A DNA stretch of 44,208 nt from Gammaproteobacteria bacterium (lineage in GTDB: Bacteria > Pseudomonadota > Gammaproteobacteria > Pseudomonadales > Pseudohongiellaceae). A program made the translations under genes and the position numbers. The stretch lies in assembly GCA_030654835.1 (NCBI GenBank), contig JAURWS010000017.1:1-44208 (forward strand), written 5' to 3'. Below, piece after piece: positions 11,801-17,318 of the stretch; the stretch's first letter is position 1; each line of letters begins with the position of its first letter. The notes below the pieces were generated by a model that had not been told where the DNA came from, made no database searches, and saw nothing but the letters and a program-made list of their open reading frames with translations.

Positions 11801-13611
11801 GGGGATAACAGCTGGCCGATGATCTCCATGGTGGCTGGTCGATAACGCAGTACAACCGCACCCGAACCACCATTGGAACCGGTCTGGGCATTGGTTGTAC
11901 CGCCTACACCACCGCCGCCGCCTCCGGTATTGGCGGTACCCGCCGTACCGACGCCCGTAGCGCTACCGGCACCACCACCGCCAATGCCCGCGATGCCACC
12001 AGCGGGGGCGCCACGCTTGCCACCGCCACCGCCACCGGCTACCGCGCCACTGACACCGAATCCGGTGCCGAACGCAAGACTGAGGTTATAGCCATCGCCT
12101 CCAGCACCACCGGTCGTGGTTGAGCCACTGGTGCCGGCGGCGGCGGCGCCACCGCCACCACCGCCCCTGTCTTGGCTGTTGGTTCCAGAATTAATACCCC
12201 CGCCACCAGCGTTACCCTGACTGCCGGCGCCGCCTGTCGTGTTGCCGGAACCACCACCGCCGCCGCCGCCGGAACCCCCGGCTGCGCCGTTGGTGGTTGG
12301 AGCGTCACCTCGCCCGCCGCCACCACCGCCGATGGCAACCAATGCACCGAAAGAAGACTGAGTGCCATTCCCGCCACTAGCCGTCGTTCCCGTTCCCCCT
12401 GGGCCAATGGCAACCGTGTAGCTGCTGGCCGCAGTCACTGCCTGACTCTGGCTGCGCTGCAAACCACCAGCACCACCGCCGCCACCACCGAAGGTATCAC
12501 CACCACCTGCACCACCACCGCCGACTACTACTACATCCACTGTCGAAATGCCTGCGGGAGAGGTAAAAGACGTGCCTGCTGTAAAGCTGTGCACCCTGTA
12601 GTCTGATGCCACCGTAGGCGTCACATAACGGATGACTACCACGCCCGATCCCCCGGCTGCACCAGAACTACCATTGGTGGTGCCCGAGACGCCACCACCA
12701 CCGCCACCGGTATTGGCCGTGCCTGCCGTCGACGAACCCGCGCCACCGCCACCGGTACCACCGGCGCCGCCAGTGCCGGTTCTGGAACCGCCGCCACCAC
12801 CGCCTGCGAACCAGCCTGCAAAGCCTACACTGGTGCCAAGTTCGGCACTGCGATTAACGCCCACGCCGCCTGCACCGCCGCTCACCCCTGACGTCCCGAT
12901 TCCACCGGCACCGCCTGCACCGCCACCGCCACCGCCACGTTGAGCGGCGGTAGTCGTACCCTGACCGGCACCGCCCACGTTACCTTGCCCCACCGTGGCA
13001 GTACCGCCCGCAGTGGTGGCCGGGGCGGACGCTCTGGCACCACCACCGCCACCGGAGCCACCAGCGCGACCCGCGACACCGGCGTCACTCTTGCCACCGC
13101 CACCGCCACCGACTGCGGTATAGCCAGCGACACTGGAGCTGCCTCCATCACCTCCAGTGCCGGCTCCGCCAATACCGGCAGCACCCACTGTGACGCTGAA
13201 ACTCGGCTGCGCGGCAACCCCGGTCTGCCAGATCACACCACCGGCACCACCGCCACCACCACCATATCGGTCGCCACCACCGCCGCCGCCGCCGGCAACC
13301 ACCAGCACGTCGATTTGCGTGACGCCATCTGGAGGCACAAAGGTACCGCTGGCGGTGAACTGATGAATGGTATAGGTGTTGAAGGTAAAGATGTTTCCCC
13401 CGGTTCCCACCAGAGGAGGCGTGAAATTCGACTCGGCACCACCGGTACCCGTTAACGGTACCGGGCCGGGAATCTGCGCGAAGACAACGCCACTGAAAAA
13501 GCACACACCCAGCATGAACGCTCGCGACAGTGCGCTGCGCAAAGTGCTGCGCGAGCGCACTTCAGCAGGCTTTTCTGCACGAACATTGGGTGATAATGGT
13601 GAGGGCGTCAT
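2890..13611 (-). CDS. mshQ: Giant MshQ-like pilus-associated surface protein
   Basis: This 3573-residue exported protein is placed as MshQ by its last 650 residues (DUF6701-like, ending in a LEYLQFEWDD-type stretch) and by position at the end of the msh cluster. Approximate layout: signal peptide ending near residue 46 (GVCFFSGVVFAQ); two glycine-rich modules, 80-330 and 330-590, each starting PxGVTxVDVxVV-like and ending VVxRY; an Ig-like domain 590-690; five tandem repeats of about 118 residues, 697-1284, marked by CxFxISH...C; a DUF3344-like region about 1537-1720; two DUF11 repeats 1880-2205; a repeat-rich unit 2212-2510; another ISH-type repeat; a jelly-roll-like segment 2618-2781; a seventh repeat; then the C-terminal domain. 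Known MshQ proteins are usually far shorter (about 1000-1500). A role as a pilus tip or surface adhesin is inferred. ATG 13611 has no strong ribosome site. Confidence 0.85.
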   Translation of the reverse strand: MTPSPLSPNVRAEKPAEVRSRSTLRSALSRAFMLGVCFFSGVVFAQIPGPVPLTGTGGAESNFTPPLVGTGGNIFTFNTYTIHQFTASGTFVPPDGVTQIDVLVVAGGGGGGGDRYGGGGGGAGGVIWQTGVAAQPSFSVTVGAAGIGGAGTGGDGGSSSVAGYTAVGGGGGGKSDAGVAGRAGGSGGGGGARASAPATTAGGTATVGQGNVGGAGQGTTTAAQRGGGGGGAGGAGGIGTSGVSGGAGGVGVNRSAELGTSVGFAGWFAGGGGGGSRTGTGGAGGTGGGGAGSSTAGTANTGGGGGGVSGTTNGSSGAAGGSGVVVIRYVTPTVASDYRVHSFTAGTSFTSPAGISTVDVVVVGGGGAGGGDTFGGGGGGAGGLQRSQSQAVTAASSYTVAIGPGGTGTTASGGNGTQSSFGALVAIGGGGGGRGDAPTTNGAAGGSGGGGGGGSGNTTGGAGSQGNAGGGGINSGTNSQDRGGGGGGAAAAGTSGSTTTGGAGGDGYNLSLAFGTGFGVSGAVAGGGGGGKRGAPAGGIAGIGGGGAGSATGVGTAGTANTGGGGGGVGGTTNAQTGSNGGSGAVVLRYRPATMEIIGQLLSPFTVMSGAVFPQNIVIEILNANGSPVVGADVTAAISFGPGTLGGTVIVTTDVNGQATFANLNITAGTGTHRLSFTAEGSSDLVETNDFTVLEYHFEISHALTAGVCTAATPVTISVFDQTNAPVLDFTGTVTVSNGLNLGDYSLNTGGGTFANLTANDGTAEYTFIDADDGVVILDFTSTAGTYVFDANSGSIATANYAINLAVLACEFRISHDLSAGTCAPDQITLGVYDSAGNAVTGYVGTATITTAGVTGGNWTNTAVPSDANGTLDNGTAGDGTATYVFVPADAGTVILNFQSNAGTANFDVTATSVTAPANPNDPDLVIAACAFRISHDAAANVCAVEQITISVVDGGGNLVAFTGNISLTATGVTGGNWTATSVPANANGTLDNGAAGDSAATYTFVAADAGDIILDYQAAAGTANFNVVAAGVTAPANPYDPNLVITTCTFRVTHGGTTDVCSITTVTFTLVDSLGTTITNYTGTVNLSTTTGYGTWSVSGSQNGTLNDGVAADGNATYEFVTADAGTVTLNFLHASASGTVNINVSDGTTLDPRNFANAYDQNITVAVCTFEISHSENVSACEVEAVTFTVRNSVGGVAVAYTGTMTLGTNTNHGNWQLNTGNGALSDTAGDDNGVATYEFADTDNGVVVFNFADPHAEGASFDAIDGDILVNGAFDPTLFVTSCLPAVVGTAACVVGASTSLTIPAQSAIVNQRGRMVLMSIAAASGAGPDVSSASFDGQPMTLIRRETTASGEGSVTEMWGILEASLPTAAGAYTGSYAGGAAGSAMCLIAVDEVKQEIPIATSPADSGPLNGVTGTASTTATTTITTTSNNALVVMATNMDGTTFNNARGFSSPIPTSFMVRQWGQSPTPIANPTGSQSRFAGAAGRHPTAGIVTMTETLSVNSPVYSQVVASFEPLIAGSPLAANYVPVTLFQTFSGSMSYRAVGNTLRTTYNEDAPTPLGCNFVAVGTGSSATLTLPVGATVQAAYLYWAGSGDNTLGHVDNTVTFGVTGSEASITASNIFLIDDVGNANDKDYFAAYRDVTSLVTGTASYTLKDLQVQSGTPWSDTQSCAGGWAMIVVYEHADERLRVLNLFHGFQPFQNSSFTLVPRNFRMASRDALSYSPNGQVTHITLEGDETLNAVDQNEGLGVQDAPSSTTFTSITSSLNPLGQEFNSTITRPVYAYDMATGYYEFNSTGGVNGDGYEIDYPGPDVSGVGPRKGNSWGLDVDTHYIQGSGVSDVLYPFAAPGSEAEQITTRYSAEGDLVMLISEVISVTNFPLADIEVFKTEVGTFKVNSTGTYQIEVSNNGNGTVSGGYADGEIKVADILPAGMTFANASDVSGTGWTCSVTLSPGAFTCTYDIGTTWTGGAINYQLAANESLPLITANVQIGGSGYFPLLNNNAKNSVRVLHSDGNCPAAADGIIPDPSICDRSPQFDNYNDLEGGNIDINDLDDKQVNNNNVDSITTVVKGVQTNLGINKFVNGILEEGQPGSYTLRVTNNGPDATTATITVTDTDPAGLDFDTQATGTGWSCSAPPGNLTCTYAGSLGIGASTDITVPVTITASGGFTVTNNATVAVGAYNFDTVAGNDSDTDITQITAAPVASQERFLMSVSSLGGVTTLGGLSNFEDDDYIIYDPVSDTASMYFDNSALGYNVNDADAVHLMKNGHIVISAADAGSTVGSNNLAFEPGDLVVYDPILQTARMLFDGSAIFAGAGNAADVNITAAYVVGECELNPTPYNCSIIIAATPAAGGSTLGGVAFTSSDLIQYNLDTGAASLFFDGTTYFDEEVDVSINGFYLRVDPTDPNANINTLVMSVNDGGDDTITLGAIATWDPVTGTYFTRDDVTQINIPGKTTENLFLGDIELGIFTPADATRTIDALHVIEDGYMGHFAITEVVVGDACTPKQIRISKHEGLTHTLDSDYFGSIQLTTSTGLGNWAVSSGSGSLTNGTLNDGAATYTFVPGDAGDVVLTLTHTEAVGVGVNVSNRIAAEAAAHDPSLSFDAVLTAITYRDEFTNAAFNNNQGSLYWSSAWAETDAGGLGVATGNVRVTAGEARLTVAGSALARGIDFNAIPDSEDIILTFNFRYEALAGADTMVVEARESDSAIWTTVSTLTGFTGTGSGSRNLNLSTLLYNTNLPTATAQIRFRISNGYAAPGTYMYIDNVEVSTATNQCGYTSVVSLDHYSISHSGAGISCLATDITISGHDVGHGLVEPNESILLTTSTGKGTWASVVSGTGALSGAATLTGGADNGNANYEFPTGETEVTLRFNHTVSGVVNINVTGQTSGKTEAVTHDGDLTIAAAGLRFYNETLSSGSILTQIAGKNSNVAPNSNTLTIQAVRTSNLNPSQCEPIFSAGETLTIGFAAECKDPGSCAAAQTFQINGQNVSLVNDNAGAGASGYTQVSIPITTQPSTAPAGTIFLNYSDVGQMELHAQYDIPFNNDPAETYLSGDYLTGTSSMFIVRPFGFDIDFSDGRQTNGTGDVSYAADQNGSAFKIAGEAFDTSVTAVRWQSGDDLDNDGVPDAGANLTDNGVTPNFDQDTTAGNYSVRVSVIENKVDVAYPAYGVPGVLGTPGFDGFVSGVQTHSMTYDEVGIVDLRADIVDGSDAVTTYKGTSTVEGRVLSVGRFYPNLFAVSAATLTPRADASCSPASTFTYMDEEFEVAMTLTAKNINGATTQNYHGVYAKLDTLAELGIVGYQNLAALADVNLTTRVENAVTGGLPATYGADWVSGVLALSGRMNFARAAAPDGPFANVEIGILPTDNDNVTIDPGRYQLTATGVLNMNLDNGSNEETGYTRYRLGAAHEFRYGRMIVNNAYGPETEALALTFEVEYFNGSAFVRNSLDNCSLINAVELSFNTYTAPLQAGDTTITVGTTTVYTGQTQGVSVSDDPLEASAPGEGNAGIVNLELDLSAATGLNMEYLQFEWDDAGADYNENPQGQIEFGQYRMHDRIINWQEIYNTATP
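9760..11523 (-). repeat. Five tandem ~118-residue repeats inside mshQ
   Basis: Successive protein repeats start at about 11523, 11190, 10820, 10460 and 10105. Four of the five open with the same signature, C-x-F-x-[IV]-[ST]-H-x7-C, with exactly twelve residues between the cysteines; the first has Tyr in place of the first Cys. Each continues with a beta-rich Ig-like body (ITxxVxD ... YTGT ... NGTLxDGxAGDGxATYxF ... AGxVxLxF). The second and third copies are the most alike, also at DNA level, suggesting a more recent duplication. Two diverged copies occur later, near 6090 and 5260. Confidence 0.8.
11840..13370 (-). repeat. Two polyglycine modules encoded in mshQ
   Basis: Two homologous modules of about 250 residues are encoded in tandem. 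Each starts with a TFxxPxGxxxxDVxVVxGGGG strand, goes through many G5-G7 runs, and ends with GGSGxVVxRY. The DNA is dense in ccaccgcc and ccgcca on the plus strand, which makes long proline-rich false frames on the opposite strand. The pattern matches the widespread bacterial and phage glycine-rich domain thought to form polyglycine-II helix bundles, as in phage tip adhesins (family knowledge). It is unusual next to an MshQ C-terminus. Confidence 0.75.
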
Positions 13612-13939
13612 GTCAACAAAGGACCGGAAAGCGAGCGTAAAAATACACGATTACAGCGCATGACTCCTTCCAGGTCCAGGAGTCGGATTTGCCAGCAATT
13701 TTATAAGCTTAGCCATTTTATCGGATAAAAACTGTGAATACCGCCATAGCTTGGAAAATCTTCCGTAAATTGTCCCTAATTGTCCCACCGTGAAAGCTCT
13801 AAATCATTGCAAAATCAGCGCTCGGCGCACAGAATACATCCCATTCAGGTCAGTCTGAGATATTAATATCCAGAGGCTTGCGCAGCGTCATGCCGCCTGC
13901 CCTGTTGCAATCAATAGTCTGTAAATCGAACTGGAGCAC
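13612..13939. promoter_or_regulatory. Divergent control region between mshQ and the DUF4177-like gene
   Basis: This 328-bp AT-rich stretch holds no gene. It contains a direct repeat of aattgtccc at 13768-13776 and 13778-13786, exactly ten bases apart. It also has a symmetric site ttttatc-g-gataaaa at 13716-13730 and a hairpin gactcct/aggagtc at 13662-13684 in the expected mshQ leader. A weak minus-strand -10 candidate (TATAAA) lies at 13700-13705 without a good -35. The arrangement suggests mshQ has its own promoter, with a regulator binding the phased repeat; this is inference. A Shine-Dalgarno ggag at 13933-13936 serves the rightward gene. Confidence 0.45.
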
Positions 13940-14236
13940 ATGATGGAACTGGAATACAAAATCGTACAGTCAACGACCCCCTTGTTTGCGAAGGTCCAGA
14001 ACATTGAAGAAGTGATGTCTGAAGAGTCCAAGGCAGGCTGGCGTCTGGTAGAAAAACTCGACAACTACAAGATGCGTCTGCAGCGTGACATCAGCCACCG
14101 TGCCAGTGACAAGGGCCTGAGTTTTGATCCCTACCGCACTCAGGTCGGTGTCAATAACGCCTTGATCTACAGCGTCACCACCGTCGTCACTCTCGGCGTG
14201 GTTTACGCGATTTTCGTTGCGGTGGGCGCGGTCTGA
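13940..14236 (+). CDS. Small DUF4177-like protein with C-terminal membrane segment
   Basis: This 98-residue protein of unknown function has an N-terminal half with the pattern of DUF4177 proteins: a YKIVQ strand, then a helix, then the core ESKAGWRLVEKL, then a strand (KMRLQRD). Residues about 74-96 (ALIYSVTTVVTLGVVYAIFVAV) form one membrane-spanning helix. ATG at 13940 and ATG at 13943 are both possible; ggag at 13933 is better spaced for the second. It is transcribed against the msh genes, from between mshP and mshQ, and has its own terminator at 14279-14314, so it is an independent unit. Whether it has any tie to the pilus is unknown. Confidence 0.7.
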   Translation: MMELEYKIVQSTTPLFAKVQNIEEVMSEESKAGWRLVEKLDNYKMRLQRDISHRASDKGLSFDPYRTQVGVNNALIYSVTTVVTLGVVYAIFVAVGAV

Positions 14237-14278
14237 CACTCGCTCAACCGCTGCTGCAATGGCACTGAAGATGTAACG

Positions 14279-14314
14279 GCTCTGCCAGTGAAAGGCAGAG
14301 CTGGTGTTTTTTTT
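14279..14314 (+). terminator. Rho-independent terminator of the DUF4177-like gene
   Basis: The stem gctctgcc / ggcagagc with a seven-base loop is followed within five bases by eight T residues (14307-14314). It lies 43 bases after the stop of the 98-residue gene. On the opposite strand there is no matching T run, so it should act on rightward transcripts. Confidence 0.9.
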
Positions 14315-14375
14315 CATTCAGAAAAGCGCTGGGAATATTCAACCGTTCTTTTGATTTTCTTCACTCAACGACATC

Positions 14376-14657
14376 TTAGAGCTCCACCGCACGGGAGCGG
14401 ATGAGGGCCACGAATTCCTTGCTGGCGCGCCTGGCATTGACAATATCGAACTTCTGCTCACCAAGCTGAGACATCAGCTCCCAGCGATATTGCGCTGTGC
14501 GTTCGAGGTCGAACTGGTCCGAATCGATCAGCAGATCAATATCTCCTCCCGAGGCCGCATCATTGACGCGCGAACCAAACAGGTAAACCCGGGCATTGGC
14601 GTCCAACCGGACGGCTGACTGCTTGATCACTTGCTTTTCTGTCTCGCTAAGGCGCAT
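14376..14657 (-). CDS. MNT-type minimal nucleotidyltransferase domain protein, orphan
   Basis: This 93-residue protein carries the polymerase-beta/MNT signature LFGSRVND followed by GGDIDLLID, with the two catalytic aspartates in DxD. Such proteins (MntA-like) usually pair with a HEPN-domain toxin and AMPylate it. No HEPN gene is visible on either side: mshP ends 55 bases upstream and the downstream neighbour is the convergent DUF4177-like gene. It sits inside the msh locus in the same direction as the pilus genes, and could be read from the msh transcript. An orphan antitoxin or a stand-alone nucleotidyltransferase are both possible. Confidence 0.8.
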   Translation of the reverse strand: MRLSETEKQVIKQSAVRLDANARVYLFGSRVNDAASGGDIDLLIDSDQFDLERTAQYRWELMSQLGEQKFDIVNARRASKEFVALIRSRAVEL

Positions 14658-14712
14658 GACTCATCTTTCCAAATAGTATGAATGGCCAGAATAATGGATG
14701 TACCTGCAGGTA

Positions 14713-15153
14713 TCACTCCGAGCTGGTGCGCACCTGCACCGTGCGGGAAACATCATCGCAGGTGCCGGTACTGCGGATCGTATAGTAATCCACGCCCGAC
14801 ACAGTCGCGTCTGTCGAGCAGGTCACCGATGCGGTGCAGACACTCATCCCTGCCACCGTGAACTCATAAAGACGCGGCCCCGCCGCACACTCCGCATTGC
14901 CTCCGTAAGCCGGAAACTCTTCCGGCGGAAACAATGAATTAATCGCAAATCCCGCTCCCGATTCCGCAGCGTAGTAAGCGCGCGTCAGGCTTATCTCCTC
15001 TTCGAAGACTTCCGCGTTCTGACCCACCAAGAGATTGATGGCCGCCGCCAGCAGGGCCAGCAGCGTAATGACGAACAGCGCCGCAGGAATGCCGATGCCG
15101 CGCTGTCTGGCCGCGATTCGCTTCTGCGCATGAGGAAATCTGTCAGGGCACAT
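14713..15153 (-). CDS. mshP: MSHA minor pilin-like protein MshP
   Basis: This 146-residue protein has a prepilin-like N-terminus: RQRGIGIPAALFVITLLALLAAAINLL, with Gly before the hydrophobic helix, in the style of PilX/MshP rather than the classic GFTLxE. The rest is a small globular domain with six or so cysteines (for example CTASVTC). The ATG at 15153 overlaps the mshO stop by eleven bases, so it is translated with mshO. As a minor pilin it is expected at the pilus tip or in priming assembly; this is family knowledge plus position. It is the last msh gene before the intruding nucleotidyltransferase. Confidence 0.85.
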   Translation of the reverse strand: MCPDRFPHAQKRIAARQRGIGIPAALFVITLLALLAAAINLLVGQNAEVFEEEISLTRAYYAAESGAGFAINSLFPPEEFPAYGGNAECAAGPRLYEFTVAGMSVCTASVTCSTDATVSGVDYYTIRSTGTCDDVSRTVQVRTSSE

Positions 15154-16079
15154 TGTGAATCAGCACCTCGTGATTGAGCCGCACCGTGTCGCCCTGGCTG
15201 GTCATGTTCAGGTCGAACGACACCACCGCATTGCGGCGACGGGTGGCGTCGGACATGGTGAAGGCGCTCAGGCCCGTGTTGTCGATGTTGTCGGCGAAAA
15301 CGGCGCGGTCCGGCAGCGTAGTGGGTAGCAGACATCCTGGCAGTGCGGTATCGCACTGCGCGGCCGCGAATCCATAGTCGCGGTAACGGTAAAGCTTGTT
15401 GCCGACGACACAGAAACTGACCGGCTGATCCACCAGAAACAGTCGCTGCAGCGCGGAGCGCCGCTCGAACCTGTGCGCGGCATTCAAGCCGATGGTCATG
15501 ACGCCGTCGACTCCACTGGGATCGCTAATCGCGTCCACCAGCGCCAGGGGACCAACGTTGTTGTCATAGCTGTAGAGCTCATCGGTATCAATCGGATAAA
15601 TCACCGCGTAGATCCCGGCCGGAGACGCATAGGTCGTCAACGGATTGAAATTGATCACCTCGAAGGAGGCGCTGCCACCGGCAGAAAAGGAAGGATTGAC
15701 GTAGGTGGTCGCCTTCAGGGCAGGCACAAACTCCAGGCATTGATCACCGCTCGGAGTGGCGGCCGTCACGCGGATACTGTTCGGCAGGGCCGTTATGCAG
15801 CTCCATCGTCATGCGATCCAGCGCCGTACGCCCGCCACCGGCAAGACGACTGCGGTTGGCGCTTTCCATGAACCCCGTCGTACTGTCGGCGATGTAATCC
15901 AGCACCCCGACCGCCAGAATGGAAGAAATCACGATGGTGATGACCATCTCCACCAGCGTAAACCCCCGCTGTGGGAGCGGGCCCTGCCCGCGATCAAACT
16001 CAGAGCTGCACTGAATCGCGGGCAAGGCCCGCTCCCACAACAACAATGCGGAGGGCTTAGAAGTTCGCTTTGTAAGCAC
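15143..16079 (-). pseudogene. mshO: MSHA minor pilin MshO, interrupted by a frameshift
   Basis: The N-terminal part (to residue N in TMELHN) and the C-terminal part (from VTAATPSGDQ) are in different frames. Removing one base of the cc at 15790-15791 restores a smooth reading, TMELHN-ALPNSIRVTAATPSG, followed by a full MshO body to 15143. In frame as given, translation stops at 15744. The prepilin motif RGFTLVEMVITIVISS is intact. Upstream of it the frame passes through a REP element, so the leader would be very long; GTG at 16079 and several TTG codons are the only in-frame starts, and GTG overlaps mshD by 23 bases. The gene could be inactive, or the extra base could be a sequencing error. 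MshO is a minor pilin of the pilus tip complex. Confidence 0.8.
15971..16038. repeat. REP pair inside the 5' end of mshO
   Basis: A head-to-head pair of family elements (gtgggagcgggccc... and ...ggcccgctcccac) lies between the mshD stop and the mshO prepilin motif. It encodes, in frame, WERALPAIQ through GQGPLPQ directly before RGFTLVE. All other copies in the window are between genes. Confidence 0.9.
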
Positions 16080-16623
16080 TGTAGCTCACCCCATTGGGAT
16101 CGGCGGTGTAACTCACCGTCACCGTTATCAGTTTGGCGTCTCCGTTGTCATCGAGGTCATTGGCTGCGACACCGAGATTCTCTTCCTCACCAGCGACGCC
16201 TATGTCGATATACCGGACTGTCACCTGTACGCGGAAGTTGTCATACCCCGTGCGGGTAGCCCCTGCGGCATCCTGCAGAGGATTGACCTGCCCTGTGCCC
16301 TGATCCAGACCGTGATAGTCATCGACATCATCATAGTCTTGTCTCAGCTCGCCACCATCCGGACCGAATGAGACTTCCGCCGTACAGGTGCCAGAGCAAG
16401 GAGGAATGCCGCGTGGCGCAGAATTCTCATCGAAGCGCTTGCCCAGAATCTCATCGAGATAACTCTGCGCCAGCGCCACGGAGCGCAACTCCTGTGTTGT
16501 ATCTGCGCTGCGGCCAAGGCCTCCCGAGAGAACAGCCGAGATCATCACCAGCGCAATCGAGAGGATGAGTATGGTCAACACCATCTCGATCAGAGTCAGC
16601 CCGCTCTGCCTTGCAGCCCTCAT
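16057..16623 (-). CDS. mshD: MSHA minor pilin MshD
   Basis: This protein of about 188 residues has a type IV prepilin start, MRAARQSG then LTLIEMVLTILILSIALVMIS, with Gly-1 and Glu+5. The ATG at 16623 overlaps the mshC stop as ATGA and is preferred over the TTG two codons upstream. The body has the Cys pair in IPPCSGTC, as in MshD. It lies in the order mshC-mshD-mshO-mshP, the usual minor pilin cassette. MshD is processed by the prepilin peptidase (PilD, not in this window) and is thought to help begin pilus assembly. Confidence 0.9.
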   Translation of the reverse strand: MRAARQSGLTLIEMVLTILILSIALVMISAVLSGGLGRSADTTQELRSVALAQSYLDEILGKRFDENSAPRGIPPCSGTCTAEVSFGPDGGELRQDYDDVDDYHGLDQGTGQVNPLQDAAGATRTGYDNFRVQVTVRYIDIGVAGEEENLGVAANDLDDNGDAKLITVTVSYTADPNGVSYSAYKANF

Positions 16624-17180
16624 TGGCAATCTCCCGCAAACGCGAATCCAGCGGGTGAAACGCAGACAGAGTTCAGGGGATTGTCGTTGACGCAGATGCG
16701 CATGGCAGTGCTGGCAGTAATCGGATAACCCACGCTACCAACCACACCGCCACGAAAGAGGTCGCCCAGTTCGTTGAACTGGATCACCATCGGCGTGGCA
16801 TTGGCAATGGCATTTGTGCCGGGGGTCGCGCCACAGCTGGTAGCGACATTGACATCGCCGGCCAGCTCCACTGAGCGAATGTCGATAGTCGCAGACTGCA
16901 ATTCGGTAAAGGTGGTCACGTTGACAAAGTCTTCGACCGTCAGCAACTCCAGTGAATCGCCATTGGGCCGCAGAATCAGCGCGACATCGCTGCGGCCGAG
17001 TGCCTGCTGCTGGGTGGAACGAGCGAGGGAGATGATCTGATCGCGCACGACCGAGGCGTTGAAAATGTCGCCTTCGAGCATGCGGCTCATGGCCACCGCC
17101 GAGATGATCCCGATAATGAAGATCGCGATGACCAGCTCGACCATTGAGAAACCATCTTGTTTTCGTTGAGCAAAGCGCAT
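16620..17180 (-). CDS. mshC: MSHA minor pilin MshC
   Basis: This is a minor pilin of about 186 residues. The prepilin start is MRFAQRKQDG then FSMVELVIAIFIIGIISAVAMS, with Gly-1 and Glu+5. The ATG at 17180 gives a normal short leader; the open frame continues 27 codons upstream but there it overlaps the terminator after mshA, so the longer start is rejected. The C-terminal half contains four cysteines in two pairs, a GspH/FimT-like arrangement. It follows mshA after a terminator-like hairpin, which would lower its expression relative to the major pilin. MshC belongs to the tip-priming minor pilins. Confidence 0.88.
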   Translation of the reverse strand: MRFAQRKQDGFSMVELVIAIFIIGIISAVAMSRMLEGDIFNASVVRDQIISLARSTQQQALGRSDVALILRPNGDSLELLTVEDFVNVTTFTELQSATIDIRSVELAGDVNVATSCGATPGTNAIANATPMVIQFNELGDLFRGGVVGSVGYPITASTAMRICVNDNPLNSVCVSPAGFAFAGDCQ

Positions 17181-17220
17181 AGGACTCGCACTGTAAATTA
17201 TGTCAGTCAACGATGCTACA

Positions 17221-17258
17221 AAACAGAACGCCCTTGAACTCGTGGAGCTCAAGGGCGT
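17221..17258 (-). terminator. Terminator-like hairpin between mshA and mshC
   Basis: The arms acgcccttga and tcaagggcgt (17228-17258) pair over about fourteen bases with one mismatch, and on the minus strand are followed by tctgttt. It lies 60 bases after the mshA stop. It is likely a partial terminator that makes mshA mRNA more abundant than the minor pilin mRNA. Confidence 0.8.
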
Positions 17259-17318
17259 CATGTATCAACCTTGTGGACTCATACCAAACATACTACGTCC
17301 GGAAAGTCACGCCAGGGA

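Noticed and set aside
11873-12943. Proline-rich plus-strand frames
   Set aside because: They arise because the glycine codons of the polyglycine modules read as ccaccgcc on the other strand.
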